Shown: positions 7,679 to 16,149, counted from the stretch's first letter. The stretch is 64,000 nt of DNA from Pedobacter chinensis (GCF_003339865.1 NZ_QPKV01000003.1:62001-126000), one strand, 5' to 3'. Notes: generated from the letters alone by a model not told the origin. Translations and numbers: made by a program.

Positions 7679-10099
7679 ATGAACTTCTCAAAATTTATTC
7701 TTGTACAGCTGGTGCTGAGCAGCTTCTTTTTTTCAGGATTTAGTCAGGACAAAACGATCAAAATATTAGTGATTGATGCACAAAAGAAGGCAATAGAAAA
7801 TGTAACTGTACAATTGCTTTTGGCTAACAAACTAACGCTTATTAAAGCTGGAATAACAGATAAAAACGGAATAGCAGCTTTCACGGAACCCAAAGCTAAC
7901 AATTACATTTTTAAGATAAGTGCCATAGGCTTCGTAACGCAGCAAACTGCAGTTGTTAAATCGCCATTTAACACTAATTCCATGACAATTAATTTGGTAG
8001 CAGCCGATAAAAATCTTGAAGATGTAAGTGTTATTGGAAAAAAACAATTTATTCAGCGGGCTCAGGGAAAAACCATTGTTAACGTTGATGCCGCTGTAAC
8101 CAATACCGGCACAACGGTTTTAGAAGTTTTGGAAAAATCGCCGGGTGTAACGGTGGATCGAAATGGAGGGATTAGTTTGCAAGGCAAATCAAATGTGCTG
8201 GTTATGATTGATGACAAGCAAACCTATTTATCAGGAACCGAGTTAAATAATTTGCTTAGCAATATGAGTTCTTCACAAGTCAATCAAATTGAACTCATAA
8301 CCAACCCCTCTGCCAAGTATGATGCCAGCGGAAATGCAGGGATTATCAACATTAAAACCAGGAAAAATAAACAAGAGGGTTTTAATGGTTCGATAATTAC
8401 TTCTTTTGGTCACGGAAAATACCATAAAAACAATAATAGTTTAATGTTAAACTATAGAAAAGGCAGATTCAACTCTTTTGCTAATTATAGCGTCAACCTA
8501 AACAAGAGTTTTACCAATATTGATGCCTACCGCCGATATTTTGACAATAATGAAAATATCAGTGCTGTTTTAGATCAGTCATCCAGATTTTTCGGTAAAA
8601 ACCACGGTCATTTATTAAAAACCGGACTGGATTTTTATGCTTCGGAAAAAACAACCGTTGGCTTAACATTAACGGGTAATTTATCCAACCGTGATGGAGG
8701 AAGCGAAGCCATAGCCAACTGGAAAAATAGCTCAGGACAAATAGATTCGGCAATTGCGACTTATAGCACAACCGACTTTAAGCTTAAAAACGGTGCAATT
8801 AACTTAAACTTAAAACATACGATCAACAAAAACCAGGAGCTTTCTGCCGACTTGGATATTCTTAAATATATCATTGATAATAATCAGACATTTACCAATA
8901 AATTACTTGCTGCTGGTGGATATATAAGGGGTTCTCAGGCGACAATTCCGTCTGATTTAAGAATTTTTTCTGCAAAAGTTGATCATAATATTCATTTCGG
9001 AAAAAATCAAAAATTAGAATCGGGATTTAAGTCTTCTTCGATAAGTACAGATAACATTGCAGCATATCAAAGTTATGATGGCACAACCTTCTCTGAAGAC
9101 TTAAATAAAAGTAATCACTTTTTATATCAGGAAAATATCAATGCATTATACAGCAGTTTTGAAACTAAGTTTGATAAATTTAATGCACAAGCAGGTCTTC
9201 GCTACGAGAATACAAATTATAAAGGTAATCAACTTGGCAATCGCATTCGGCCAGATTCTACATTCTCCAAAAACTACGGCAATCTGTTTCCTTCTGGTTA
9301 TATAAGCTATGCGCTCGATTCCCTAAACACATTTAGCCTGACCGCCAGCCGGAGAATAGATCGCCCGGCCTATCAAAGGCTTAACCCTTTTGTTTTCATC
9401 ATTAATAAATATACTTATCAAAGGGGTAATCCATTCTTTTTACCACAATATAGCTGGAATCTGGAATTAACACATCAGTTTAAGCAAGTGCTAACCACTA
9501 CAGTATCTTATAGTGTTATTAAAGATTATTTCTCTCAACTATTTTTATCAGAAGGAACGGATATTCTGGTTTATACAGAAGGGAATGTTGGCCGGATGCA
9601 TAACCTTGGCTTATCAATTGCATTACAGGTTGCTCCATTTAAATGGTGGTCTGTAAATGCCCAAAGCACCTTTAATTATAAGAAACTAAATGGTTATCAA
9701 AATATAAACTATTCATCATCTGTTAACCAGTTATTATCCAGTTTGAATAATCAATTTACCATAAATAAAGGATTAAGTGCCGAAATTTCTGGCTTTTATA
9801 TCACCACAGCCAGAAACGACTTGCAGGAATTGCTTTATCCTACAGGACAGTTATCTGCTGGTTTATCGCAAAGCATATTAAAGGGGAAAGGGAGTTTAAA
9901 ACTGAGTGCCAGAGATATTTTTTATACACAAGCGATGGAGGGCTTAACTGATTTTCCCGGTGCCAATGAATATTTTACATTAACAAGAGATAGTCGCGTG
10001 GTTAACCTGGCCTTTACTTACAGATTCGGAAAGCCTCTAAAGGCCGTTAAACGATCAACAGGTGGTGCAGCCGATGAGATCAATAGGGCAGGAAGGTAG
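7679..10099 (+). CDS. TonB-dependent-receptor-like outer membrane beta-barrel protein (OMP_b-brl_3 type)
   Basis: 806-residue outer-membrane protein. It has a signal peptide ending SGFSQ (about residue 22), then a carboxypeptidase-regulatory-like domain (about 27-110), a plug-like region with VLEVLEKSPGVTVDRNGGI and ITNPSAKYDASGNAGIINI (about 145-225), and a barrel with RIDRPAYQRLNPFVFI and RGNPFFLPQYSWNLEL typical of the OMP_b-brl_3 family. Such proteins are related to TonB receptors but their cargo is mostly unknown. The gene stands alone behind its own candidate promoter, and ruvX follows after about 85 bases with its own -7 box. The last 15 residues are polar rather than the usual terminal aromatic, so the barrel probably ends near TYRFGKPL. 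Confidence 0.88.
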   Translation: MNFSKFILVQLVLSSFFFSGFSQDKTIKILVIDAQKKAIENVTVQLLLANKLTLIKAGITDKNGIAAFTEPKANNYIFKISAIGFVTQQTAVVKSPFNTNSMTINLVAADKNLEDVSVIGKKQFIQRAQGKTIVNVDAAVTNTGTTVLEVLEKSPGVTVDRNGGISLQGKSNVLVMIDDKQTYLSGTELNNLLSNMSSSQVNQIELITNPSAKYDASGNAGIINIKTRKNKQEGFNGSIITSFGHGKYHKNNNSLMLNYRKGRFNSFANYSVNLNKSFTNIDAYRRYFDNNENISAVLDQSSRFFGKNHGHLLKTGLDFYASEKTTVGLTLTGNLSNRDGGSEAIANWKNSSGQIDSAIATYSTTDFKLKNGAINLNLKHTINKNQELSADLDILKYIIDNNQTFTNKLLAAGGYIRGSQATIPSDLRIFSAKVDHNIHFGKNQKLESGFKSSSISTDNIAAYQSYDGTTFSEDLNKSNHFLYQENINALYSSFETKFDKFNAQAGLRYENTNYKGNQLGNRIRPDSTFSKNYGNLFPSGYISYALDSLNTFSLTASRRIDRPAYQRLNPFVFIINKYTYQRGNPFFLPQYSWNLELTHQFKQVLTTTVSYSVIKDYFSQLFLSEGTDILVYTEGNVGRMHNLGLSIALQVAPFKWWSVNAQSTFNYKKLNGYQNINYSSSVNQLLSSLNNQFTINKGLSAEISGFYITTARNDLQELLYPTGQLSAGLSQSILKGKGSLKLSARDIFYTQAMEGLTDFPGANEYFTLTRDSRVVNLAFTYRFGKPLKAVKRSTGGAADEINRAGR

Positions 10100-10128
10100 A
10101 CCTAAAAAACCCATTTCCTAAAAAACCT

Positions 10129-10136
10129 TACCTTTG
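10129..10136 (+). promoter_or_regulatory. Candidate -7 box for ruvX
   Basis: TACCTTTG is an exact match to the Bacteroidetes -7 consensus TAnnTTTG, 46 bases before the first ATG of ruvX. No good TTTG lies at the expected -33 spacing. Confidence 0.4.
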
Positions 10137-10182
10137 GAGCTTTTAAAGTTTAATGTGATGATTAAAAATTCATCAATAACTA

Positions 10183-10605
10183 ATGAATATGGCTCGGATA
10201 CTAGCTTTTGATTATGGAACTAAACGCATCGGCATTGCCGTAACCGATCCTTTACAGATCATAGCAACAGGTTTGGACACTGTTCATCCAAAAGATGCCA
10301 TTGAGTATATTAAAAAATATTTGTTGGCAGAGGAGGTTGAGGCCTTTGTTTTGGGCGACCCTAAGCAGATGGACGGATCAGATTCTGATTCCAAACAACA
10401 TGTTAAAGGTTTTTCAACTTCATTAAAAAAAGCTTTTCCTAATATTCCACAACATTGGGTTGATGAACGCTTTACTTCGAAAATGGCGCAACAAGCCATC
10501 ATGCAAAGCGGGCTGAAAAAAATGGACAGACAGAACAAAGATCGTGTTGATACCATCGCCGCTACCATCATTTTACAATATTTTATGGAAACAAACCGTT
10601 TATAA
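10183..10605 (+). CDS. ruvX: Putative pre-16S rRNA nuclease / Holliday junction resolvase-like YqgF
   Basis: 140-residue RNase H-fold protein of the YqgF/RuvX family, implicated in 16S rRNA 5'-end maturation. The first catalytic aspartate is in ILAFDYGTKRIGIAVTD, the second acidic region is VLGDPKQMDGS, and WVDERFTSKMA and RVDTIAATIILQ complete the pattern. Length fits the family (about 140). An ATG at 10189 (MARILAFDYG) is equally plausible and would shorten it by two residues. The O-methyltransferase gene starts 8 bases downstream, probably co-transcribed. Confidence 0.93.
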   Translation: MNMARILAFDYGTKRIGIAVTDPLQIIATGLDTVHPKDAIEYIKKYLLAEEVEAFVLGDPKQMDGSDSDSKQHVKGFSTSLKKAFPNIPQHWVDERFTSKMAQQAIMQSGLKKMDRQNKDRVDTIAATIILQYFMETNRL

Positions 10606-10613
10606 TCGAATAC

Positions 10614-11249
10614 ATGAGCTTAATAAACGACGATTTACAACAATTACTAATCAATTATTGCGAACCTGAAAGCGAGCTGCTTCAACACATAGATCGCGAA
10701 ACAAACCTGAAGGTTTTAATGCCAAGAATGCTTTCCGGGCATTATCAGGGCAGGGTTTTGAGCATGTTAAGCAAAATGGTTTCTCCAAAAAGAATTCTGG
10801 AAATTGGAACCTTTACCGGTTATGCTACACTTTGTTTGGCTGAAGGTTTATCGGCCGATGGCATCATTTACACGTTGGATATTAATGCTGAACTGGAAGA
10901 TATGGTGCGAAAAAACTTTGCAAAATCTCCATACAACGATAAAATCAGCTATATACTAGGCGATGCCACAGAAACAGTAAATCAACTGGATGAAATTTTT
11001 GATATCGTTTTTATCGATGCTGATAAAAAAAACAATGGTACTTATTATGATTTGATTTTTGAGCGTGTCCGCCCCGGAGGAATTATTATTGTGGATAATG
11101 TGCTATGGAGTGGAAAAGTACTTCAGGATAAACAAGACAAAGACACCAGGAATATCACTAGCTTTAATGATAGAATAGCTACAGATGAGCGGGTTGAAAA
11201 ATTAATTCTCCCGGTTAGAGACGGATTATTCGTGATTAGGAAGAAATAG
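10614..11249 (+). CDS. Class I SAM-dependent O-methyltransferase (caffeoyl-CoA OMT / TrmR-like family)
   Basis: 211-residue cytoplasmic methyltransferase. The SAM-binding motif I is ILEIGTFTGYATLCLAEGL (about residues 60-78), the acidic motif II is TLDINAEL, and FIDADKKNNGTYYDL plus VDNVLWSGKV are the metal/substrate motifs of the cation-dependent OMT family. Members act on small phenolics or on tRNA wobble uridine (TrmR), and sequence alone does not decide. The last five codons and stop are included in a 134-base tandem duplication that continues into the next gene, so this 3' end also exists as a second copy at 11392-11408. Confidence 0.9.
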   Translation: MSLINDDLQQLLINYCEPESELLQHIDRETNLKVLMPRMLSGHYQGRVLSMLSKMVSPKRILEIGTFTGYATLCLAEGLSADGIIYTLDINAELEDMVRKNFAKSPYNDKISYILGDATETVNQLDEIFDIVFIDADKKNNGTYYDLIFERVRPGGIIIVDNVLWSGKVLQDKQDKDTRNITSFNDRIATDERVEKLILPVRDGLFVIRKK

Positions 11250-11366
11250 CGATTGGTAATTTGGTTAATCGGTTAGTTGTTTAAATCGGTTAATCGCACA
11301 GTTAACCAATTAAACAATTTAAACATTTAACCGATATGAAAATATTTACTTTTTGCCTTTTATTTT
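11233..11366 (+). repeat. Copy 1 of a 134-bp direct duplication
   Basis: This segment covers the last codons of the O-methyltransferase gene, the intergenic region and the first ten codons of the glucosaminidase gene. It is repeated at 11392-11525 with a single substitution noticed (T/C near 11261/11420). In copy 1 the coding start is aborted, ATG at 11336 reading MKIFTFCLLF then stop. 25 bases of unrelated sequence separate the copies. Confidence 0.93.
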
Positions 11367-11391
11367 AGGTGTTCTCCGGATAGACTATGCC

Positions 11392-11525
11392 TGATTAGGA
11401 AGAAATAGCGATTGGTAATCTGGTTAATCGGTTAGTTGTTTAAATCGGTTAATCGCACAGTTAACCAATTAAACAATTTAAACATTTAACCGATATGAAA
11501 ATATTTACTTTTTGCCTTTTATTTT
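11392..11525 (+). repeat. Copy 2 of the 134-bp duplication, carrying the functional gene start
   Basis: Offset from copy 1 is exactly 159 bases. It brings the upstream region and ATG (11495) that continue into the intact glucosaminidase gene. Near-identity implies a recent event. The duplicated intergenic part is rich in TTAACCGAT/ATCGGTTAA inverted repeats. Confidence 0.93.
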
Positions 11526-12163
11526 TAAGTGGAATTATTGCAAAAGCTCAAGACACTGAAGATTATATTTCTGAACATGTAGAGGTTGCCCAGGAATTGA
11601 TGCGTGATCATAAAATTCCGGCAAGTATTATTCTGGCCGTTGCCATCCATGAATCAGCAGCGGGAAACAGCAGGATTGCACAACATTTAAACAATCATTT
11701 TGGTGTTAAAGGACCAAACAATAATACCGAAATTCGTTCCTCTTACCGCGATTATGAGAGTGATGAAGAATCATACAATCATTTTGTAGAAATTATGGAA
11801 ACCCGTACCCCATTCAACAGTTTATTTGAAAAGTATGATCAGTATGACTATAAAGGTTGGGCACAAGGCATTCAGCGGGCAGGATATGCAAGCAGCCGTA
11901 CCTGGGCCAGTCAGGTTATTGCAATGGTTAAAAAGTACGAACTTTACCAGTACGATGAACGTCCGGAAGGTTATGAAGAACCTGTTTACAAATCAACAGT
12001 TTATCATCGTAAAAAAAGAACGGCTTCCAGAACATATACTGTAAAAACAGGTGATAATTTAGGTGCAATTGCCAAAAAGAAAGGCACAACCGTTAAAGCA
12101 TTGATGAAAAAGAATGGCCTGAAAAAAGCAAACTTAAAATCAGGACAGAAATTGAAGTTTTGA
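11495..12163 (+). CDS. Secreted glucosaminidase-domain peptidoglycan hydrolase with LysM
   Basis: 222-residue exported protein. The signal peptide ends near IIAKAQ (residue 19). A FlgJ/mannosyl-glycoprotein endo-beta-N-acetylglucosaminidase-type domain spans about residues 25-155, with IPASIILAVAIHESAAGNS carrying the likely catalytic Glu, then NNHFGVKG and YKGWAQGIQRAGYA. A LysM repeat closes the protein (YTVKTGDNLGAIAKKKGT; LKSGQKLKF), which should anchor it to peptidoglycan. The linker is basic (YHRKKRTASR). The start is at 11495; an aborted duplicate start lies 159 bases upstream. A paralogue follows directly, so the pair is probably one wall-remodelling unit. Confidence 0.92.
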   Translation: MKIFTFCLLFLSGIIAKAQDTEDYISEHVEVAQELMRDHKIPASIILAVAIHESAAGNSRIAQHLNNHFGVKGPNNNTEIRSSYRDYESDEESYNHFVEIMETRTPFNSLFEKYDQYDYKGWAQGIQRAGYASSRTWASQVIAMVKKYELYQYDERPEGYEEPVYKSTVYHRKKRTASRTYTVKTGDNLGAIAKKKGTTVKALMKKNGLKKANLKSGQKLKF

Positions 12164-12183
12164 GCCTTCAGCCCTAAGTCGAT

Positions 12184-12256
12184 AAATCTACAATTGACCA
12201 ATTTCAACGATTAACCGATTAAACACTACACAATTAACCGATTTAAACAATTAACC
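12184..12256. repeat. TTAACCGATT-type interspersed repeats between the two hydrolase genes
   Basis: CGATTAACCGATTAAAC and AATTAACCGATTTAAACAATTAACC occur here. TTAACCGATTTAAAC is the exact reverse complement of GTTTAAATCGGTTAA found upstream of the first hydrolase in both duplicated copies. The repeats fill both intergenic gaps flanking the first hydrolase gene. Confidence 0.7.
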
Positions 12257-12269
12257 TTACACAGCACCG

Positions 12270-13112
12270 ATGCGTTCATCATACCATTTCATTCTAATCG
12301 CGGCAATCCTTGTATTTTTTAGCTCATGCGGCTCCAGAAAATTCTCGAAAAACAATAAGCAAATTGAGAAAGCAGCAAACAAAGCCAACAACAACAATTA
12401 CAAAAGCTATAATACACTGAGCTATATTGATGAATTTAAAGCAGTGGCCATTGAAGAAATGAATGCTTATGGGATTCCGGCCAGTATTACTTTGGCCCAG
12501 GGAATTTTAGAATCGGGAAGTGGCAATAGCGATTTAGCTAAATATGCTAACAATCATTTTGGAATTAAATGCACATCAGAATGGAAAGGCAAAAATTATT
12601 TCCGTGATGATGATCAAAAGAATGATTGCTTCAGGGTTTATAAAGACGCCCGAGAATCTTTTAAAGATCATTCGGAATTTTTAAAACGCAAACGCTATAG
12701 TTTCCTATTTCAGTTGGATAAAAACGATTACAGAAGTTGGGCACAAGGGTTAAAAACGGCGGGTTATGCCACTAATCCAAAATATCCTGATTTGTTAATC
12801 AACATGATCGAGAAATATCAGCTTTATCAATACGATCAACCGGAAAGTGAGAAGCAAAAAATTGCCCGTGAAGATCGTGTGTTTACAGAAATCAATCAAA
12901 ACATTCCGCAAGAGGCAAAGAAATTTACACCCGTAGATACTCCACCCCCGGGAGCAAAACCAATTTTAGCCGATGGTACTTATACTGTTGTTAAAGGCGA
13001 CACGCTTTATAATATTTCCAGGCGTTTTAATTTGACAGTTGATGAACTAAAAATGCTAAATGAAATGACTTCAGACGACATCAAACTCGGACAGGTGCTT
13101 AAGGTTAAATAA
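12270..13112 (+). CDS. Glucosaminidase-LysM lipoprotein
   Basis: 280-residue lipoprotein, paralogous to the upstream gene. A lipoprotein signal ends at FFSSCGS (Cys about 20), followed by an Asn/Lys-rich linker. The glucosaminidase domain spans about 55-195: IPASITLAQGILESGSGNS (catalytic Glu), YANNHFGIKC, YRSWAQGLKTAGYA. A Pro-rich linker (PVDTPPPGAKP) leads to a C-terminal LysM (YTVVKGDTLYNISRRFNLT). Both family paralogues end with a YQLYQYD-like segment after the catalytic domain. Membrane tethering versus free secretion of the neighbour suggests division of labour in wall turnover. Confidence 0.92.
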   Translation: MRSSYHFILIAAILVFFSSCGSRKFSKNNKQIEKAANKANNNNYKSYNTLSYIDEFKAVAIEEMNAYGIPASITLAQGILESGSGNSDLAKYANNHFGIKCTSEWKGKNYFRDDDQKNDCFRVYKDARESFKDHSEFLKRKRYSFLFQLDKNDYRSWAQGLKTAGYATNPKYPDLLINMIEKYQLYQYDQPESEKQKIAREDRVFTEINQNIPQEAKKFTPVDTPPPGAKPILADGTYTVVKGDTLYNISRRFNLTVDELKMLNEMTSDDIKLGQVLKVK

Positions 13113-13145
13113 TGTTAATCACAAACATTGGCCACCGGATATTTG

Positions 13146-13153
13146 TAGTTTTG
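13146..13153 (+). promoter_or_regulatory. Candidate -7 box very close to the start codon
   Basis: TAGTTTTG matches TAnnTTTG exactly and ends only 7 bases before the ATG at 13161, so an mRNA from here would be leaderless or nearly so. Confidence 0.4.
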
Positions 13154-13160
13154 TAAGCTA

Positions 13161-13913
13161 ATGAAACTTTTTGCTATTCTTATTTTATATTTTGGCTTCT
13201 CTACGATGCTGTTTGCACAAACAAAACCCGTGCAGGGAATTGTTATTGATAAAGAAACCAAACAACGCTTGGCAAAAGTTTACATTTACAATATTCGTAC
13301 GGGAGATGGGCTTTACAATAATACCAAGGGCGAATTCAGCACTTATGCTATTCCAGGCGATACTCTTGTTGCAGCATTATCCGGATATGGGGTAGATACC
13401 ATCGTTTTCAAAGGACAAACCGCTGCCTATTTTCAATTAAGATCATTAGGAATCAGGTTGAGAGATGTGGTTATTCAGCAAAAAAGATTAACCCCGCAGC
13501 AACAATATGAAAAATCGGTAAAAGAATATCGTTACCAAACGATGAAGGGCAGTAGTAAAGATTTGTTAAATCTTGGCAATGGCGGAGTTGGGCTAGGGAT
13601 TGATGCAATTTACAATCTGCTGAGCAGGCAGGGAAGAAATGCCCGGCATTTACAAAAAATATTAGAGAAAGACTATCGGGAAGATTTGATTGATTATCGT
13701 TTCAATGCGTCCATTGTTCAGCAGGTTTTAGGAATAAAAGATACAGAGTTGGTCGATTTTATGCAGCAATATCGCCCTACATACCAATTTGTACTCGATG
13801 CCGACGATTATGCTTTTAACGTATTTATTAAAAATGCTTATAAAAGTTACCGGTTAAACCCAAAAGCACTACAATTGCCGTCTTTACCCAAATTAACAAT
13901 TGAAAAATTGTGA
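13161..13913 (+). CDS. Exported carboxypeptidase-like regulatory domain protein
   Basis: 250-residue protein with a signal peptide ending LFAQ (residue 20) and a carboxypeptidase D regulatory-like domain (about 22-105: VQGIVIDKETKQRLAKVYI ... YNNTKGEFSTYAIPGDTL). The remaining part is helical and unassigned, with a conserved-looking region around GLGIDAIYNLLSRQGRNA. It is probably periplasmic or outer-membrane associated. Function unknown. The stop codon overlaps the GTG start of the next gene (GTGA), so the two are translationally coupled. Confidence 0.8.
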   Translation: MKLFAILILYFGFSTMLFAQTKPVQGIVIDKETKQRLAKVYIYNIRTGDGLYNNTKGEFSTYAIPGDTLVAALSGYGVDTIVFKGQTAAYFQLRSLGIRLRDVVIQQKRLTPQQQYEKSVKEYRYQTMKGSSKDLLNLGNGGVGLGIDAIYNLLSRQGRNARHLQKILEKDYREDLIDYRFNASIVQQVLGIKDTELVDFMQQYRPTYQFVLDADDYAFNVFIKNAYKSYRLNPKALQLPSLPKLTIEKL

Positions 13914-14233
13914 AAGTTCCGATTTTAATCTTCAAAAAGTTACCAGCAGCCGGAATGGCAATATTTCCGTTTATTTTGCTTAAATCTGAAAAGCTTAAAG
14001 CCGATCAGGAAATAATCAACCATGAAAAAATTCATTTAAGGCAGCAACTGGAATTATTAATTCTGCCTTTCTACATTTTTTATCTGATTAACTATTTAAT
14101 CAACCTATTAAGATATAAAAGCCACCATCTGGCTTACCGTAAAATTATTTTCGAACAAGAAGCCTATCAGCATGAAGCAAACATGAATTATTTAAAAAAC
14201 AACAATTGGTATGGCTGGATAAAATTAATATAG
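13910..14233 (+). CDS. Small membrane protein with zincin-like HEXXH motif
   Basis: 107 residues starting at GTG, overlapping the preceding stop by 4 bases. NHEKIHLRQQLELL contains HEXXH at about residues 39-43, followed by a hydrophobic segment (LLILPFYIFYLINYLINLL). A second conserved-looking motif FEQEAYQHEANMNYL could supply the third, glutamate, metal ligand as in M48/M56-like peptidases. It is far shorter than those families. It may be a minimal membrane metallopeptidase or a non-catalytic relative. No signal peptide is evident. The likely partner is the coupled regulatory-domain protein. Confidence 0.7.
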   Translation: MKVPILIFKKLPAAGMAIFPFILLKSEKLKADQEIINHEKIHLRQQLELLILPFYIFYLINYLINLLRYKSHHLAYRKIIFEQEAYQHEANMNYLKNNNWYGWIKLI

Positions 14234-14325
14234 CAATGTATTTGTTTTACTTAGTAATTGTCAATCAGACATTCATTTTATCAAAACCTTTTTATCTATA
14301 GATTTTTTCTTTTTCTTTGTAACCA

Positions 14326-15327
14326 ATGAAGAATTGTTTAGCCGCCTTAATCCTTATTCTAAGTATTTGCTCTACAAAATTATATGCGCAGGTAATTGAC
14401 ACCATTCCTATTAATACAAAAGACCTGAACATTAAGCTTAAGCGTAGCCCTTTACCAAGCAGGCAAGGGCCATTAAATTTTGAGCCGGTAAAAATTCCGC
14501 CGTTTATTGTAAATGCCAAGGTTAACTACTGGAAAACAAAAACCGCAATAGGCATTAATGTTAACCAGGCACAGTTTAGCAATAACTGGAAAGGTGGAGG
14601 AGTAAACTCTGTTGCCGTTGGTGGTTTATTAAACTGGAAAGCAGAGTATAACAAAAACAACTATAGCTATGTAAGTGAGGTTATTTTGCAGTATGGTAAA
14701 ATCAAAAATAAGGATCAGCTGCAAAAGAAAACCAACGACCGTATTTTCTGGGATAACAAGGCTTCCTTTCAACTTTCAAAAAACTGGTTTTTCTTCGGTT
14801 CTGTAAACTTTGAATCGCAATTTGATAGTGGTTACAGGTATTTCAGGGATAATAACGGAGAGGAGCAACAGGTGCTGATTTCCAGGTTCATGTCTCCCGG
14901 ATATTTAACAGAATCAATCGGTTTTGAATACAAACCCAATAAATATTTCTCTACAAGGATTGGTACTGGTACAGCAAGGCAAACCTTTGTATTGGACACT
15001 GCCGTTTACGATAACAAGCAAAATGTTTTTGGGGTTGATAAAGGAAAACATTTCAGAAATGAGCTGGCTTTTCAGGTGGTTAGCGCTTTTGATAAGGATA
15101 TTTTCACAAACACCAATCTTAAGGCACGCTACGCCATGTTCATTCCTTATGAGGATATTGCTGTTAAGCGAGTTGACCACAGGCTGGATGTTGCCTTAAC
15201 CGCTAAAATTAATCGCTTTATGAACACGAGTTTAACGGGCGTAATTTTATACGATATGGATACAGACAAGAAAGTTCAGGCGAGCCAAACATTAGCTTTG
15301 GGTTTTGCCTTTGTTTTCCCGAGGTAA
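14326..15327 (+). CDS. DUF3078 domain-containing protein
   Basis: 333-residue exported protein with a signal peptide ending KLYAQ (about residue 22). It carries the DUF3078 pattern: YWKTKTAIGINVNQAQFSNNW, GGVNSVAVGGLLNWKAEY, then alternating amphipathic strands (FQLSKNWFFFGSVNFESQF) ending LALGFAFVFPR. This looks like an outer-membrane barrel of unknown role found across Bacteroidota. It converges on the siderophore-interacting protein gene with no spacer between the two stop codons. Confidence 0.85.
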   Translation: MKNCLAALILILSICSTKLYAQVIDTIPINTKDLNIKLKRSPLPSRQGPLNFEPVKIPPFIVNAKVNYWKTKTAIGINVNQAQFSNNWKGGGVNSVAVGGLLNWKAEYNKNNYSYVSEVILQYGKIKNKDQLQKKTNDRIFWDNKASFQLSKNWFFFGSVNFESQFDSGYRYFRDNNGEEQQVLISRFMSPGYLTESIGFEYKPNKYFSTRIGTGTARQTFVLDTAVYDNKQNVFGVDKGKHFRNELAFQVVSAFDKDIFTNTNLKARYAMFIPYEDIAVKRVDHRLDVALTAKINRFMNTSLTGVILYDMDTDKKVQASQTLALGFAFVFPR

Positions 15328-16056
15328 TTAACCGCCAACCCTACCCACTTCCCAATAAGGCATAGTGATAATTTGATTAAAACCTACTCCTTTTTGTTTG
15401 AGGTATTTTTTAAACTTTTGTACAGATTTAGCTCTTCCGGTAAGATAAAATGTTGCATATTTCCACATTTCCCAACATTTAGGATGCATATTTTCCATCC
15501 AACGAATGGCATTTTCTGCAGGAGAATCTTTATCCGCTTCAACAGCATCTATCAATAGTTTAATATGATCTAATGCATCAAAGTTTTCTCCATTAAGCTC
15601 CAGAATGCCAAAATATTCTTCATCCATTTCTAATGCCTTTTTCCCCAGCGACTCATATAAACCAATGCTGGTTTCATCGCCAAAGAAAAAATGCTGACTC
15701 GAACTGTCATTGTACTTTACGCGGGTCTTGTCAACGATTAGTTTTAATAAATCTCCTTTTTGAATATTAATCGCAAAATTATTCCCCGGCCCCTGCCTGT
15801 TTAAATAGAAAATCACTTCGCAGGTTTCATGATTCTCATCAAACTGCGATAATGTATAGTGCCTGTATTCATTTGCATTTACTCTAAAAAGCACATCGTT
15901 TCCGGGAATGAGATTAGCCTCAGTTAAATCGCCTTTAAAAGTAACACACTTTATGTTAGCGCTTAACATTTTGGTTTCTAAAACTTCTACCTGATATATT
16001 TTATTGCTGATTAATTTTTCTACTGTATTAGCCAGCCATGTTGGTAACTTAGGCAT
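15328..16056 (-). CDS. Siderophore-interacting FAD-binding reductase
   Basis: 242-residue cytoplasmic flavoprotein of the SIP/ViuB family, which reduces ferric siderophores to release iron. RHYTLSQ at about residue 64 matches the FAD-binding RxYT(L/V) motif. The flavin and NAD(P)H-binding parts follow (FFFGDETSIGLYESLG), with a C-terminal YATFYLTGRAKSVQKFKKYLK. Length fits the family. It is divergent from an AraC regulator across 95 bases containing repeat half-sites and an exact -7 box, so control by that regulator is likely. Confidence 0.88.
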   Translation of the reverse strand: MPKLPTWLANTVEKLISNKIYQVEVLETKMLSANIKCVTFKGDLTEANLIPGNDVLFRVNANEYRHYTLSQFDENHETCEVIFYLNRQGPGNNFAINIQKGDLLKLIVDKTRVKYNDSSSQHFFFGDETSIGLYESLGKKALEMDEEYFGILELNGENFDALDHIKLLIDAVEADKDSPAENAIRWMENMHPKCWEMWKYATFYLTGRAKSVQKFKKYLKQKGVGFNQIITMPYWEVGRVGG

Positions 16057-16082
16057 TGTATTAAATATTTAGTAACATTGAG

Positions 16083-16090
16083 CAAAAGTA
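16083..16090 (-). promoter_or_regulatory. -7 box of the siderophore-interacting protein promoter
   Basis: On the minus strand TACTTTTG matches TAnnTTTG exactly, 26 bases upstream of the gene start. There is no TTTG at the normal -33 distance; instead the regulator repeats begin there, as expected for an activator-dependent promoter. Confidence 0.5.
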
Positions 16091-16107
16091 ATGGTCTAAA
16101 AAACAGT

Positions 16108-16149
16108 TCCTTTTACATCAAAAGGATTAAAGTTTATACCAAAAGGATT
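16108..16149. promoter_or_regulatory. Candidate AraC-family operator: one inverted and two direct half-sites
   Basis: CAAAAGGATT occurs at 16119-16128 and 16140-16149, spaced exactly 21 bases (two helical turns). TCCTTTT at 16108-16114 forms a perfect inverted repeat with AAAAGGA at 16120-16126. The sites lie between the SIP -7 box and the AraC start codon. Confidence 0.6.
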
